The notes under the pieces were generated by a model. The model saw only the letters and a list, made by a program, of their open reading frames with translations, ran no database searches and was not told the origin of the DNA. 64,000 nt of DNA from Salegentibacter mishustinae (GTDB taxonomy: Bacteria; Bacteroidota; Bacteroidia; Flavobacteriales; Flavobacteriaceae): NCBI RefSeq assembly GCF_002900095.1, contig NZ_LLKN01000001.1, positions 434,001 to 498,000 of the forward strand, given 5' to 3'. The position numbers and the translations under genes were made by a program. Of this stretch, positions 35,025 through 43,442 are shown one piece after another; the first letter of the stretch is position 1, and every line of letters starts with the position of its first letter.

Positions 35025-36284
35025 ATGATGTTTGAACGAATTAAGGAAAAACTCGAAATTCTTGCAGATGCAGCAAAATACGATGTTTCCTGCTCCAGCA
35101 GCGGTAGTAAACGTAGAAATAAGAATAAAGGTTTGGGAAATTCAGATGGGATGGGAATTTGCCATTCCTACACCCAGGACGGGCGCTGCGTATCATTATT
35201 AAAGATCTTACTTACCAATCATTGCATATTTGACTGTGCTTATTGCGTTACCCGCCGAAGTAACGATATAAAAAGAGCTGCTTTTAAAGTTCAGGAAGTA
35301 GTAGATCTAACCATTAATTTCTACCGAAGAAATTATATTGAAGGCCTGTTTTTGAGTTCCGGGATTTTCAAGGATGCCGATTTCACTATGGAGCGACTTA
35401 TACGGGTAGCAAAAAAGCTGAGGCTGGAAGAGAACTTTAATGGCTACATTCATTTAAAATCTATTCCCGGTGCAAGTGACGAACTTATGCGTGAAGCCGG
35501 CCTATATGCCGACAGGCTAAGTGTGAATATTGAGATTCCAACAATCTCCGGTCTAAAAAAACTGGCACCAGAGAAAAATCATTCTGATTTTATTAAACCA
35601 ATGAATAAAGTGAAGAATGAAATTATACAATATAATTCTGAAAAAAAATTAATTAAAAGCACACCAAAATATGCACCTGCCGGACAAAGCACCCAGATGA
35701 TAGTTGGAGCCTCTGGAGAAAGCGACCGGGAAATTATGCTTTCGGCAAATTATTATTATAAAAATTACAATATGAAACGGGTGTATTACTCGGGCTATGT
35801 CCCAATAAGTAATGATCCCAGATTACCATCCCTTGGCTCTCAAGTACCCATGCTAAGAGAAAACCGCCTTTATCAAACCGACTGGCTCATGCGTTTCTAT
35901 GGTTTTGATGTAAACGAATTATTAAACCAGCAATTTCCAAATTTAGATGTAGAGGTAGATCCCAAACTAAGCTGGGCTCTAAGAAATCAGCATCAGTTTC
36001 CCGTAGATGTAAATAGCGCCGAAAAAGAAATGCTTTTAAGAATTCCGGGGGTTGGTTTAAAATCTGCTCATAAAATAGTCCAGGCCAGAAGGTTTAGAAA
36101 ACTCAATTTTGATCATCTAAAAGCAATAGGCGTGGCTTTAAACCGTGCTCGCTATTTTATTATTTGTGACTCCCGAGGTTGGGAAACGCGAGATCTGGCT
36201 CCGTCAAAAATAAAATCTTTAATTCTTCGGAATTCGGTTGGAAAATTTAGGAAAGAATACAGCAGTCAACTAAGTTTATTTTAG
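35025..36284 (+). CDS. Radical SAM protein of the putative DNA modification/repair type (TIGR03916-like)
   Basis: This 419-residue protein has the radical SAM cluster motif CIFDCAYC, with Cys residues near 67, 71 and 74. A barrel with IEGLFLSSGIF and YIHLKSIPGAS follows. Near 330 is a helix-hairpin-helix DNA-binding element (LLRIPGVGLKSAHKIVQARRF). This matches the family described as putative DNA modification/repair radical SAM protein, often encoded next to a DUF4130 partner and linked to uracil-DNA-glycosylase-like proteins. The start could also be the next Met, one codon later. The DUF4130 gene starts 2 bp after the stop. No reaction has been established for the family. Confidence 0.88.
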   Translation: MMFERIKEKLEILADAAKYDVSCSSSGSKRRNKNKGLGNSDGMGICHSYTQDGRCVSLLKILLTNHCIFDCAYCVTRRSNDIKRAAFKVQEVVDLTINFYRRNYIEGLFLSSGIFKDADFTMERLIRVAKKLRLEENFNGYIHLKSIPGASDELMREAGLYADRLSVNIEIPTISGLKKLAPEKNHSDFIKPMNKVKNEIIQYNSEKKLIKSTPKYAPAGQSTQMIVGASGESDREIMLSANYYYKNYNMKRVYYSGYVPISNDPRLPSLGSQVPMLRENRLYQTDWLMRFYGFDVNELLNQQFPNLDVEVDPKLSWALRNQHQFPVDVNSAEKEMLLRIPGVGLKSAHKIVQARRFRKLNFDHLKAIGVALNRARYFIICDSRGWETRDLAPSKIKSLILRNSVGKFRKEYSSQLSLF

Positions 36285-36285
36285 A

Positions 36286-37068
36286 ATGGAACCATCTACC
36301 TGTCTTATTTATGATGGCACCTTCCATGGCTTACTTACCTGCGTTTATACCGCATTTGAAGAAAAATTAGTGGTTAATAATATTCTCCCGCCGGGCACAC
36401 CTCAAACGGACATGTTTGCCGAAAATATGGAGGTTTTTACCGATGAAGCTAAAGCTAAACGGGTTTGGCAGGGATTTCAAAAATATGCAACTCCACGGGG
36501 ACAAAATGCGATCTATTACGCCTACCTGAGTGAACTTCCTAAGATTGAACTCGATATTTTAAGGTATTTTCAGCATACCTTTAAATTTAAAACAAGTGTT
36601 GACGGTGATTTAGCGAATAATCATATATTAAATATTGCGCAAACTGCTAAAAAAGTGGCAAGAGAAAAGCATAGAATGGAAGCATTTGTAAGGTTTCAAC
36701 TTACTAAAGACAATATCTATTTTTCTAATATTGAACCAGATTTTAATGTACTTCCAATAATCGAGAAGCATTTTACGTCTCGTTATAGCGATCAACAATG
36801 GATTATTTATGATCTAAAACGAAAGTTTGGGTTATATTACGACCTACAGGAAACGAGAGTAATTCATATCGATTTTTCCAAAAACTTATCCTCACTAGAA
36901 GAAAAAGAGCATTTATTTGATGCTTCAGAAATTGAATTTCAGCAATTATGGAAGAAATATTTCGAGGCCACCACCATCAAATCCCGCATAAACACAAGGC
37001 TTCACCACCAACATGTACCCAAGCGATATTGGAAATATTTGAGTGAAAAGAATCCCTTGCATAATTAA
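36286..37068 (+). CDS. DUF4130 family putative DNA repair protein (TIGR03915-like)
   Basis: This 260-residue protein matches the partner family of the upstream radical SAM gene. The start has YDGTFHGLLTCVYTAFEEK, then HNILNIAQTAKKVAREKHRMEAF-like sequence near 118-140, RFQLTKDNIYFSNIEPDFNVLP near 145, and FTSRYSDQQWIIYDLKRKFGLYYD. In some bacteria the domain is joined to a uracil-DNA glycosylase fold. The gene pair is separated by one base and is surely co-transcribed. No catalytic residues can be assigned from sequence alone. The pairing is the main functional clue. Confidence 0.85.
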   Translation: MEPSTCLIYDGTFHGLLTCVYTAFEEKLVVNNILPPGTPQTDMFAENMEVFTDEAKAKRVWQGFQKYATPRGQNAIYYAYLSELPKIELDILRYFQHTFKFKTSVDGDLANNHILNIAQTAKKVAREKHRMEAFVRFQLTKDNIYFSNIEPDFNVLPIIEKHFTSRYSDQQWIIYDLKRKFGLYYDLQETRVIHIDFSKNLSSLEEKEHLFDASEIEFQQLWKKYFEATTIKSRINTRLHHQHVPKRYWKYLSEKNPLHN

Positions 37069-37085
37069 AAAATAGTTTAAATTTG
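37057..37085 (+). promoter_or_regulatory. Bacteroidota promoter of the first small lipoprotein gene
   Basis: TTG at 37057-37059 and TAAATTTG at 37078-37085 are separated by 18 bp, a near-perfect match to the TTG-N(17-23)-TAnnTTTG consensus. The lipoprotein ATG is 30 bp further on. The promoter overlaps the end of the DUF4130 gene. Confidence 0.75.
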
Positions 37086-37114
37086 CTACTTCAACTAATT
37101 AAACATATTCTAAA

Positions 37115-37351
37115 ATGAAAAAATTATTTTTACTTTTTGCTGTTGCAACAATGTCTCTTTCTATCTACTCTTGTAGAGAAACTACTGAAGAAAAAACTGA
37201 AGACGCTATGGAGTCTGCAGGTGAAGATATAGAAAACGCAGCTGAAGAAGCAGGAAACGAAATGGAAGAAGCTGGAAACGAAATGGAAGCTGAAGCCGAA
37301 GAAACTGAAGCTGAAATGGAAGAAGAAATGAACGAAGACGATAATATGTAA
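37115..37351 (+). CDS. Small acidic lipoprotein (paralogue 1)
   Basis: The 78-residue product has a lipoprotein signal with lipid Cys in SIYSCRETT near residue 20. The mature part is a single glutamate-rich helix built from imperfect repeats such as AGNEMEEAGNEMEAEAEE. It is strongly acidic, with almost no lysine beyond the first few mature residues. It has its own promoter upstream and a terminator downstream. The next gene encodes a paralogue that begins with the same CRETT-x-EKTEDA mature N terminus. No known domain; an envelope role is likely from the signal alone. Confidence 0.8.
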   Translation: MKKLFLLFAVATMSLSIYSCRETTEEKTEDAMESAGEDIENAAEEAGNEMEEAGNEMEAEAEETEAEMEEEMNEDDNM

Positions 37352-37374
37352 TCGTTTCATTTTTGAAAAATTCC

Positions 37375-37408
37375 AAAAGCTGCTTTCTTCACGGGAAGCA
37401 GCTTTTTT
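37375..37408 (+). terminator. Rho-independent terminator after small lipoprotein 1
   Basis: AAAAGCTGCTT at 37375-37385 pairs with AAGCAGCTTTT at 37396-37406 around a 10-base loop and ends in a T run, starting 23 bp after the stop codon. Confidence 0.85.
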
Positions 37409-37429
37409 AATTAAAATTAAAATGTAAAT

Positions 37430-37660
37430 ATGAAGAAGTCAGTTTTAATATTAGGTGCCATTTTCGCCCTAAGCTTATATTCATGCCGCGAAACCACTCA
37501 GGAAAAAACGGAAGATGCTGTAGAAGCCATTGGCGAAGACATTGAAGACAATGTAAATAAAGCCGGAGACAAAGTTAAAGAAGGGGCTGAAAAAGTAGAG
37601 AAAGGTGCCGAAAAGATAGAAAAAGAGATCGATGAAGAGATTCACGAAGACGATCATTAA
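37430..37660 (+). CDS. Small charged lipoprotein (paralogue 2)
   Basis: The 76-residue product has lipid Cys in SLYSCRETT near residue 19. The mature part starts like its neighbour (CRETTQEKTEDA) and continues as a lysine/glutamate helix with 7-residue-like units GAEKVEK and GAEKIEK. This resembles LEA or YtxH-type amphipathic repeats. It is close to charge-balanced, unlike the strongly acidic paralogue upstream. The two genes look like a tandem duplication whose tails have diverged. Terminators on both sides suggest separate control. Function unknown. Confidence 0.78.
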   Translation: MKKSVLILGAIFALSLYSCRETTQEKTEDAVEAIGEDIEDNVNKAGDKVKEGAEKVEKGAEKIEKEIDEEIHEDDH

Positions 37661-37680
37661 TCGGTAACAGGATAATACAT

Positions 37681-37722
37681 AAAGCTGTTTTGGTAAGTAA
37701 CTCCCGAACAGCTTTATTTTTT
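37681..37722. terminator. Bidirectional terminator between lipoprotein 2 and the polyprenyl synthase gene
   Basis: AAAGCTGTT at 37681-37689 pairs with AACAGCTTT at 37707-37715 and is followed by a T run. It overlaps the last codon of the convergent prenyl synthase gene, so it can end both transcripts. Confidence 0.75.
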
Positions 37723-38691
37723 ACGCTCTATCACGTAATTTACCATAAGCTCTAAAGAATCACGATAAGCTGAGGCAGGATATTCTTCCAAAATCACTAA
37801 AGCTTCCTGCTGAAATTCTTCCATACGCTTTACGGAATAATCGAGGCCTCCTTTATCTTTCACAAACTGGATCACCTCATTCACCCGCTTCTTATTCTTG
37901 TTGTGATTTTTAACCGAATTAATCACCCAGTCTTTCTCTTTCTTAGTTGAATTATTTAAAGCATAGATCAGCGGCAAAGTCATTTTTTGCTCTTTAATAT
38001 CTATGCCCGTAGGTTTTCCTATTTTTTCATCACCGTAATCAAAAAGATCATCTTTTATCTGAAAGGCCATCCCTATTAACTCCCCAAATTTCCGCATTTT
38101 TTCAACCGCATCAGAATCTGGTTTCACTGAAGCAGCACCCAGACTGCAGCAAGCTGCAATAAGCGTAGCAGTTTTTTGGCGAATAATATCGTAATAAACT
38201 TCCTCAGTAATATCCAGTCTTCTGGCTTTTTCAATTTGCAGCAGTTCACCTTCGCTCATCTCTCTTACAGCAACCGAGATAATCTTTAATAGATCGAAAT
38301 CATTGTTATCTATAGAAAGTAGCAAGCCTTTAGAAAGTAAATAATCTCCAACCAGAACAGCAATTTTATTTTTCCACAAAGCATTAATGCTGAAGAATCC
38401 ACGGCGGCGGTTAGAGTCATCTACCACATCATCATGAACTAAAGTAGCGGTATGTATAAGTTCTATAACTGAAGCTCCCCGATAAGTACGCTCGTTCACA
38501 TTGCCTTCAGAAACCATTTTGGCGACCAGGAACACAAACATAGGCCGCATTTGCTTTCCTTTGCGGTTAACAATGTAATGAGTGATCCTGTTAAGAAGGG
38601 CAACCTTAGAAGACATGGCTTCCAGGAACTTTCTTTCAAAAAGTTCCATTTCTTTCTCGACCGGAAGTTTTATTTGGGAAATTACTTTCAT
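37714..38691 (-). CDS. Trans-polyprenyl diphosphate synthase
   Basis: This 325-residue enzyme condenses isopentenyl diphosphate onto an allylic diphosphate to give the long side chain of menaquinone or a related lipid. The first aspartate-rich motif is HDDVVDDSNRRRG near residue 92. The second is QIKDDLFDYGDE near 212, followed by GKPTGIDIKEQKMTLPLIYAL. The N-terminal MRPMFVF block is also conserved. Length and motifs fit the octaprenyl/heptaprenyl class; chain length cannot be settled here. Cytoplasmic or membrane-associated. Upstream on the same strand is rlmN, with a terminator between. Confidence 0.92.
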   Translation of the reverse strand: MKVISQIKLPVEKEMELFERKFLEAMSSKVALLNRITHYIVNRKGKQMRPMFVFLVAKMVSEGNVNERTYRGASVIELIHTATLVHDDVVDDSNRRRGFFSINALWKNKIAVLVGDYLLSKGLLLSIDNNDFDLLKIISVAVREMSEGELLQIEKARRLDITEEVYYDIIRQKTATLIAACCSLGAASVKPDSDAVEKMRKFGELIGMAFQIKDDLFDYGDEKIGKPTGIDIKEQKMTLPLIYALNNSTKKEKDWVINSVKNHNKNKKRVNEVIQFVKDKGGLDYSVKRMEEFQQEALVILEEYPASAYRDSLELMVNYVIERKK

Positions 38692-38802
38692 TAAGCCACC
38701 AAAGATAATTATTTATAGAGAATATTCAGTGGTGGTTTTTCTTTCAAAATCAAGAATATTAGGCAGGTTTGAAAGATTCTAAGAATTATTTTAAAATTTA
38801 GG

Positions 38803-38835
38803 GCCTGCTGAACCAATTTCAGTGCTCCAGCAGGC
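38803..38835 (-). terminator. Hairpin terminator after rlmN
   Basis: GCCTGCTG at 38803-38810 pairs perfectly with CAGCAGGC at 38828-38835 around a 17-base loop, starting 2 bp beyond the rlmN stop codon. The minus-strand T tract is imperfect, so the strength is uncertain. Confidence 0.6.
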
Positions 38836-38837
38836 TT

Positions 38838-39881
38838 TTAAGCCGATTTATTCGCTAATTGTCCACAGGCAGCATCGATGTCTTTTCCGCGAGAACGTCT
38901 TACCGTTACTGTAATCCCATTACGCTCTAAAATTTGATGATACATATCTGTAGCTTTTGAGGAAGCTTGCTGGAAGTTCCCATCATCGATAGGGTTATAT
39001 TCAATTAAATTCACTTTACAAGGTACATAATTACAAAAACGCACCAGAGCTTCAGCATCTTTACGGGTATCGTTAATATCTTTCCAAACAATGTACTCGT
39101 AAGTAATTCGACTTTTTGTTTTAGAATACCAGTATTCTAAAGATTCTCTTAGATCATCTAAAGGAAAAGTTTCATTAAAAGGCATTATTTGAGTCCTAAC
39201 CTCATCGGTTGCGGCGTGAAGAGAAACGGCAAGTTTTATTTTAGCTTCGTCATCAGCCAGTTTTTTAATCATTTTAGGCACTCCAGAGGTAGAAATAGTA
39301 ATACGCTTGGGAGACATTCCCAAACCTTCGGGAGAAGTGATCTTTTCAACCGCTTTCATTACGTTCTTATAATTCATAAGCGGCTCGCCCATTCCCATAA
39401 AAACAATATTACTCAAAGGCCTGTCAAAATACAAGCGACTTTCATTGTCTATAGCCACTACCTGATCGTAAATTTCATCTGGATTAAGGTTTCGCATTCT
39501 TTTTAGGCGGGCGGTTGCGCAAAACTGGCAATCTAAACTACAACCTACCTGCGAAGAAACACAAGCCGTAGTTCTGGTAGCCGTAGGAATTAAAACCGAC
39601 TCCACAGTAAGTTGATCGTGTAGCTTCACGGCATTTTTAATGGTACCGTCGCTACTACGCTGCATCCGGTCTACACGAATATGGTTTATCACAAAATTCT
39701 CGTCTAGCATTTCACGGGTAGCTTTAGAGATATTGGTCATCGCCTCAAAACTGTGTGCTCCCTTATTCCAAAGCCATTCATAAACCTGACTTCCGCGGAA
39801 AGATTTATCGCCATTTGCTACAAAAAATTCCTGCAGTTGTGCTTTGGTAAGTGCCCGTATGTCTTTCTTCTTATTTTTCAC
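38838..39881 (-). CDS. rlmN: Dual-specificity 23S rRNA/tRNA adenine-C2 methyltransferase RlmN
   Basis: This 347-residue radical SAM enzyme methylates C2 of A2503 in 23S rRNA and of A37 in some tRNAs. The cluster motif CSLDCQFC lies near residues 114-121, after the conserved SSQVGC stretch whose Cys precedes it. Other family blocks are VFMGMGEPLMNY, RITISTSGV, LAVSLHA and NLIEYNP. The C-terminal RRSRGKDIDAACGQLA contains the Cys that carries the methyl group. Length is normal for the family. It is a single-gene unit with hairpins on both sides. Secure call. Confidence 0.96.
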   Translation of the reverse strand: MKNKKKDIRALTKAQLQEFFVANGDKSFRGSQVYEWLWNKGAHSFEAMTNISKATREMLDENFVINHIRVDRMQRSSDGTIKNAVKLHDQLTVESVLIPTATRTTACVSSQVGCSLDCQFCATARLKRMRNLNPDEIYDQVVAIDNESRLYFDRPLSNIVFMGMGEPLMNYKNVMKAVEKITSPEGLGMSPKRITISTSGVPKMIKKLADDEAKIKLAVSLHAATDEVRTQIMPFNETFPLDDLRESLEYWYSKTKSRITYEYIVWKDINDTRKDAEALVRFCNYVPCKVNLIEYNPIDDGNFQQASSKATDMYHQILERNGITVTVRRSRGKDIDAACGQLANKSA

Positions 39882-39959
39882 GATGCAAAAGTACTAAGAA
39901 TTAAAGGATTTTTAAGTTAAGCCTAAGCTAAGTGTTTTAATTTCTGACTTTAAGCTAAA

Positions 39960-39999
39960 CAAAAAGCCACAACTTAATTTTATAAGCTGTGGCTTTTTA
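39960..39999 (-). terminator. Rho-independent terminator after queA
   Basis: AAAAAGCCACA pairs with TGTGGCTTTTT across 39960-39999 and gives T runs in both directions. It lies about 20 bp after the queA stop codon. Confidence 0.85.
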
Positions 40000-40019
40000 A
40001 TATAATTTCTTTTTAGAAA

Positions 40020-41075
40020 CTAGATAATCAACATCGCATCTCCATAAGTATAGAAACGATATTTCTCTTTTACCGCTTCCTCATAAGCACGCTTCATAAA
40101 ATCGTGACCAGCGAAGGCCGAGATCATCATAAGCAGTGTAGATTTTGGCGTATGGAAGTTGGTGATCATGCAGTTCGCTATACTAAAATCGTAAGGAGGA
40201 AAAATAAATTTATTAGTCCAACCACTAAATTCATTTAAAGTATGGTTTGAAGAAACTGCACTTTCCATAACACGCATTACCGTGGTACCTACTGCACAAA
40301 CTTTCCTGTTTTCGAGTTTCGCTTTGTTTATAGTTTCAGTAGCTTTCTTTTCAATAAAAGCCTCTTCGCTATCCATTTTATGTTTGCTAAGATCTTCTAC
40401 CTCAACTGGGCTAAAAGTTCCTAAACCAACGTGTAAAGTAACTTCAGCAAAATCTACTCCTTTAATTTCCAATCGCTTTAAAAGATGTTTTGAAAAGTGA
40501 AGTCCCGCAGTTGGTGCTGCCACAGCTCCTTCTTCTTTAGCGTAAATAGTTTGGTAACGCTCCTGGTCTTCAGGCTGTACGTCACGCTTTATATATTTTG
40601 GAAGTGGAGTTTCCCCAAGTTCCTTTAATTTCTTTCTGAAATCTTCATAAGAACCATCGTAAAGAAAACGAAGCGTTCTTCCGCGAGATGTAGTGTTATC
40701 TATAACCTCAGCCACTAAACTTTCGTCATCCCCAAAGTAAAGTTTATTCCCGATTCTAATTTTTCTTGCAGGATCTACAAGTACATCCCAAAGTTTGGTT
40801 TCAGGATTTAATTCTCTTAATAGGAATACTTCAATCCGTGCACCGGTTTTCTCTTTATTTCCATATAAACGAGCAGGAAAAACCTTGGTATTGTTCAATA
40901 CCATAACATCTTCTGGCTCGAAGTAATCTAGAATATCTTTAAATTGTTTGTGCTCAATTGTTTGTTCTTTTCGGTTAAGAACCATAAGCCTTGCTTCATC
41001 CCTGTTCTCTGAAGGATACTCGGCCAAAAGTTCATCCGGAAGTTCAAAATTGAAGTGTGAAAGTTTCATTCCCAT
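40020..41075 (-). CDS. queA: S-adenosylmethionine:tRNA ribosyltransferase-isomerase QueA
   Basis: This 351-residue enzyme adds the ribosyl part of SAM to preQ1 in tRNA, giving epoxyqueuosine. Typical blocks are the N-terminal [35 protein letters not shown] near 54, [12 protein letters not shown] near 190 and [11 protein letters not shown] near 215. The C-terminal part has [18 protein letters not shown]. Either of the first two Met codons, two codons apart (41075 or 41069), could start translation; the second gives the usual MKLSxF beginning. It is followed by its own terminator and lies downstream of aroA. Confidence 0.95.
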   Translation of the reverse strand: MGMKLSHFNFELPDELLAEYPSENRDEARLMVLNRKEQTIEHKQFKDILDYFEPEDVMVLNNTKVFPARLYGNKEKTGARIEVFLLRELNPETKLWDVLVDPARKIRIGNKLYFGDDESLVAEVIDNTTSRGRTLRFLYDGSYEDFRKKLKELGETPLPKYIKRDVQPEDQERYQTIYAKEEGAVAAPTAGLHFSKHLLKRLEIKGVDFAEVTLHVGLGTFSPVEVEDLSKHKMDSEEAFIEKKATETINKAKLENRKVCAVGTTVMRVMESAVSSNHTLNEFSGWTNKFIFPPYDFSIANCMITNFHTPKSTLLMMISAFAGHDFMKRAYEEAVKEKYRFYTYGDAMLII

Positions 41076-41161
41076 AATTGAATTTTTAGAAGCGGCAAAT
41101 ATACAATCTCAATATAGGGGTTGTCAAGTATTTAACGGTTTATTTAAAAAATGCTTTTAAA

Positions 41162-42385
41162 TTAAGGTTTTTCAACTTCGAAATTGAGTTTTTGAAAATC
41201 TTCCCAAAACCCTGGATAAGATTTGGAAACTACGTCGGCATCTTTAATTTCAAAAGGAACTTTTAGACCTAAAGGAGCAAAGGCCATCGCCATACGATGA
41301 TCGTTATAAGTAGCTACCGAAACATTCTTTGAAAAATTTTCCTGTGGAAAAAGTTCCAAACTATCCTGAGTAACCTCTACTCTACTACCAAATTTTTCAA
41401 TTTCGGTTTTTAGAGCTACCAGCCTATCGGTTTCCTTAATTTTCAAGGTATGCAAGCCGGTTAAATAACAAGGTACGTTCAAAGCTAAACAGGTTACCGC
41501 TATAGTTTGCGCGATATCTGGTGAGTTTTGAAGGTTTTCCTCTATTCTTTTTGGTTTGCTGCCAGGACGTTTTTCCAATAAAACATAGTCTTCTCTATAT
41601 GTAGTGGATACGCCAAATTGTTTATAGATCTCTGCAAGACAAGAATCTCCCTGCAAACTGGTTTTTCTGTAAGTGCTTAATTTAAGTTCAGCAGATTCAC
41701 TAATTGCAGCCAAACTATAATAATACGAAGCAGAGCTCCAATCTGATTCTACTGCCAAAGTTTGTTCTACTAATTGTTCTGCCGGTTCAACCTTAATGGT
41801 ATTCCCTTTAAAAGCTCCGGTTATACCGGCTCTTTGCAGTATCTCTAAGGTCATCTTAATATAAGGTGTAGAAGTTATCTTACCTTCTAAATTAATTTCC
41901 AGCCCATTGGGTAAAGAAGGCGCAATAAGCATTAGTGCTGAAATATACTGGCTGCTAATATTGGCTTCCAGGCTTACCGTTTTAGCTTCTAATTTCTTCC
42001 CTCTAATTCTAATTGGCGGATAACCTTCGTTCTTTTCATAAGAAATATCGGCTCCCATTTTTTTAAGCGCATCTACCAATAATTTAACCGGCCGCTCCGT
42101 CATTCGTTTACTTCCGGTTAGAACCACTTCTCTTCCTTCTAAAGCAGAAAAATAAGCAGTTAAAAAGCGCATTGCGGTACCTGCGTGATGAATATCTATT
42201 AATTCATCTTCACTCTCCAGGGCCTTTTGCAAATAGTGTGAATCATCACTATTAGAAAGGTTGCTGATCTTTAAACCAGGGTATAAAGCCTGTAGAATTA
42301 ACAACCGGTTCGACTCACTTTTTGAGCCGGTAATTTTAATATTTCCGGAGAGATGCTTTTTGGTATTTGAGATCTTTAAATTCAT
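41162..42385 (-). CDS. aroA: 3-phosphoshikimate 1-carboxyvinyltransferase (EPSP synthase)
   Basis: This 407-residue enzyme joins phosphoenolpyruvate to shikimate-3-phosphate, the sixth shikimate-pathway step. Visible blocks are GSKSESNRLLILQAL near residue 20, GTAMRFLTAYF near 69, GSKRMTERPVKLLVDALKKMGA near 90, and SSQYISALMLIAP near 145. The C-terminal part has LKIKETDRLVALKTEIEKFG and YNDHRMAMAFAPLGL. It lies downstream of the rsgA/dtd genes, a few kilobases from the aromatic amino acid operon on the same strand. Co-transcription with that operon is possible but unproven. Secure call. Confidence 0.95.
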   Translation of the reverse strand: MNLKISNTKKHLSGNIKITGSKSESNRLLILQALYPGLKISNLSNSDDSHYLQKALESEDELIDIHHAGTAMRFLTAYFSALEGREVVLTGSKRMTERPVKLLVDALKKMGADISYEKNEGYPPIRIRGKKLEAKTVSLEANISSQYISALMLIAPSLPNGLEINLEGKITSTPYIKMTLEILQRAGITGAFKGNTIKVEPAEQLVEQTLAVESDWSSASYYYSLAAISESAELKLSTYRKTSLQGDSCLAEIYKQFGVSTTYREDYVLLEKRPGSKPKRIEENLQNSPDIAQTIAVTCLALNVPCYLTGLHTLKIKETDRLVALKTEIEKFGSRVEVTQDSLELFPQENFSKNVSVATYNDHRMAMAFAPLGLKVPFEIKDADVVSKSYPGFWEDFQKLNFEVEKP

Positions 42386-42397
42386 TATCTGCCTGTA

Positions 42398-42661
42398 TTA
42401 ATTTTCAGCATCTTTCTTATTTTTTCCTCTAAATTGTCCGAACGAGATTATAAAACCATAAGCAAAGGCAGCAAGGAACTGGCCTATAAGAAAGCGAAAT
42501 AATTTACCGTCTTCTGTACGTTCGGTAAAATAGGCTTCAAAATGAAATCCGCCGTATTCAAACAGCACACTTACAATATCATAAACAATAAGGAAGCCTA
42601 TCCCAAGCAATAAAACCGATTTCCAGAAGGCTCTTTTCGAAATCATTTCTTTGAACTTCAT
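42398..42661 (-). CDS. Small membrane protein of unknown function
   Basis: The 87-residue product has two hydrophobic helices, at about residues 12-32 and 57-77, with a charged loop containing FTERTEDGK between them and a lysine-rich C terminus. I do not recognise a family. Its start ATG overlaps the stop codon of the MazG-like gene by one base, and aroA starts 12 bp after its end, so it belongs to a compact operon. It was retained because it is tightly packed between real genes on the same strand. Confidence 0.65.
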   Translation of the reverse strand: MKFKEMISKRAFWKSVLLLGIGFLIVYDIVSVLFEYGGFHFEAYFTERTEDGKLFRFLIGQFLAAFAYGFIISFGQFRGKNKKDAEN

Positions 42662-42987
42662 TATTTTAACTTTTCGTTATTATGATGCCTGTCGTGATCT
42701 CTTTTTGTTTTTATATCCAGTTTTTTATCGAAAGCTTTCTGGAGGTTAACCCCGGTTTGATTGGCTAGACAAAGCACTACAAACATCACATCTGCCAGTT
42801 CTTCTCCTAAATCTTTTTCTTTGTCTGATTCCTTTTCACTTTGCTCTCCATAACGGCGTGCTATAATTCGGGCAACTTCGCCTACTTCTTCGGTAAGTTG
42901 CGCCATATTGGTAAGCTCATTGAAATATCGAACTCCGTGTTCATTTATCCAGTCGTCTACAGCTTTTTGAGCGTTTTTTATGTTCAT
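42661..42987 (-). CDS. MazG-like nucleotide pyrophosphohydrolase
   Basis: This 108-residue protein of the all-alpha NTP pyrophosphatase superfamily hydrolyses (d)NTPs to monophosphates. The metal-binding pattern is visible as LTEEVGEVARIIARRYGE near residue 30, followed by GEELADVMFVVLCLA near 63. It is a single-domain short form. Its stop overlaps the start of the next gene and it lies 2 bp after dtd, so it is probably a house-cleaning enzyme in this compact operon. The exact nucleotide substrate is not known. Confidence 0.87.
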   Translation of the reverse strand: MNIKNAQKAVDDWINEHGVRYFNELTNMAQLTEEVGEVARIIARRYGEQSEKESDKEKDLGEELADVMFVVLCLANQTGVNLQKAFDKKLDIKTKRDHDRHHNNEKLK

Positions 42988-42989
42988 TT

Positions 42990-43442
42990 TTATTCCCTTT
43001 GTTTTGAATCTACAATTATCGTTACCGGGCCATCATTAATCAGCTCCACCTTCATATCGGCGCCAAATTTCCCACTTCCAATCGGCTTTCCTAAAGCTTC
43101 CTCTAGTTTTTCTAGGAATTTTTCATAAAGCGGAACCGCAACATCTGGCTTTGCCGCTTTTATAAAACTTGGGCGGTTTCCTTTTTTGGTAGAAGCGTGC
43201 AAAGTAAACTGACTCACCACTATGGCATCACCTTCTACATCTAGCAAAGACAAGTTCATGGCATCATTTTCATCATTAAAAATGCGCATTTTCACGATCT
43301 TATTACAAAGCCAGTCTATATCTTCCTGACCGTCCTCGGCTTCAATTCCCAGTAAAATTAAAAGCCCATGCTGCATCACTGCATTAATTTCGTGATGCAC
43401 TTGCACTGAAGCTTTAGAAACGCGCTGTAATACTACTCTCAT
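42990..43442 (-). CDS. dtd: D-aminoacyl-tRNA deacylase
   Basis: This 150-residue enzyme hydrolyses D-amino acids mischarged on tRNA. It has the N-terminal MRVVLQRVSKASV, the SQFTLHAST active-site block near residue 77, and the C-terminal cross-subunit motif NDGPVTII near 137. Length is typical. It overlaps the rsgA stop by 4 bp (ATGA), indicating coupled translation. Cytoplasmic, active as a dimer. Secure call. Confidence 0.95.
   Translation of the reverse strand: MRVVLQRVSKASVQVHHEINAVMQHGLLILLGIEAEDGQEDIDWLCNKIVKMRIFNDENDAMNLSLLDVEGDAIVVSQFTLHASTKKGNRPSFIKAAKPDVAVPLYEKFLEKLEEALGKPIGSGKFGADMKVELINDGPVTIIVDSKQRE

Noticed and set aside
37130-37360. Open minus-strand frame antisense to small lipoprotein 1
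   Set aside because: It is a Phe/Ser-rich mirror of the GAA-rich coding strand; the plus strand has a lipobox, promoter and terminator.
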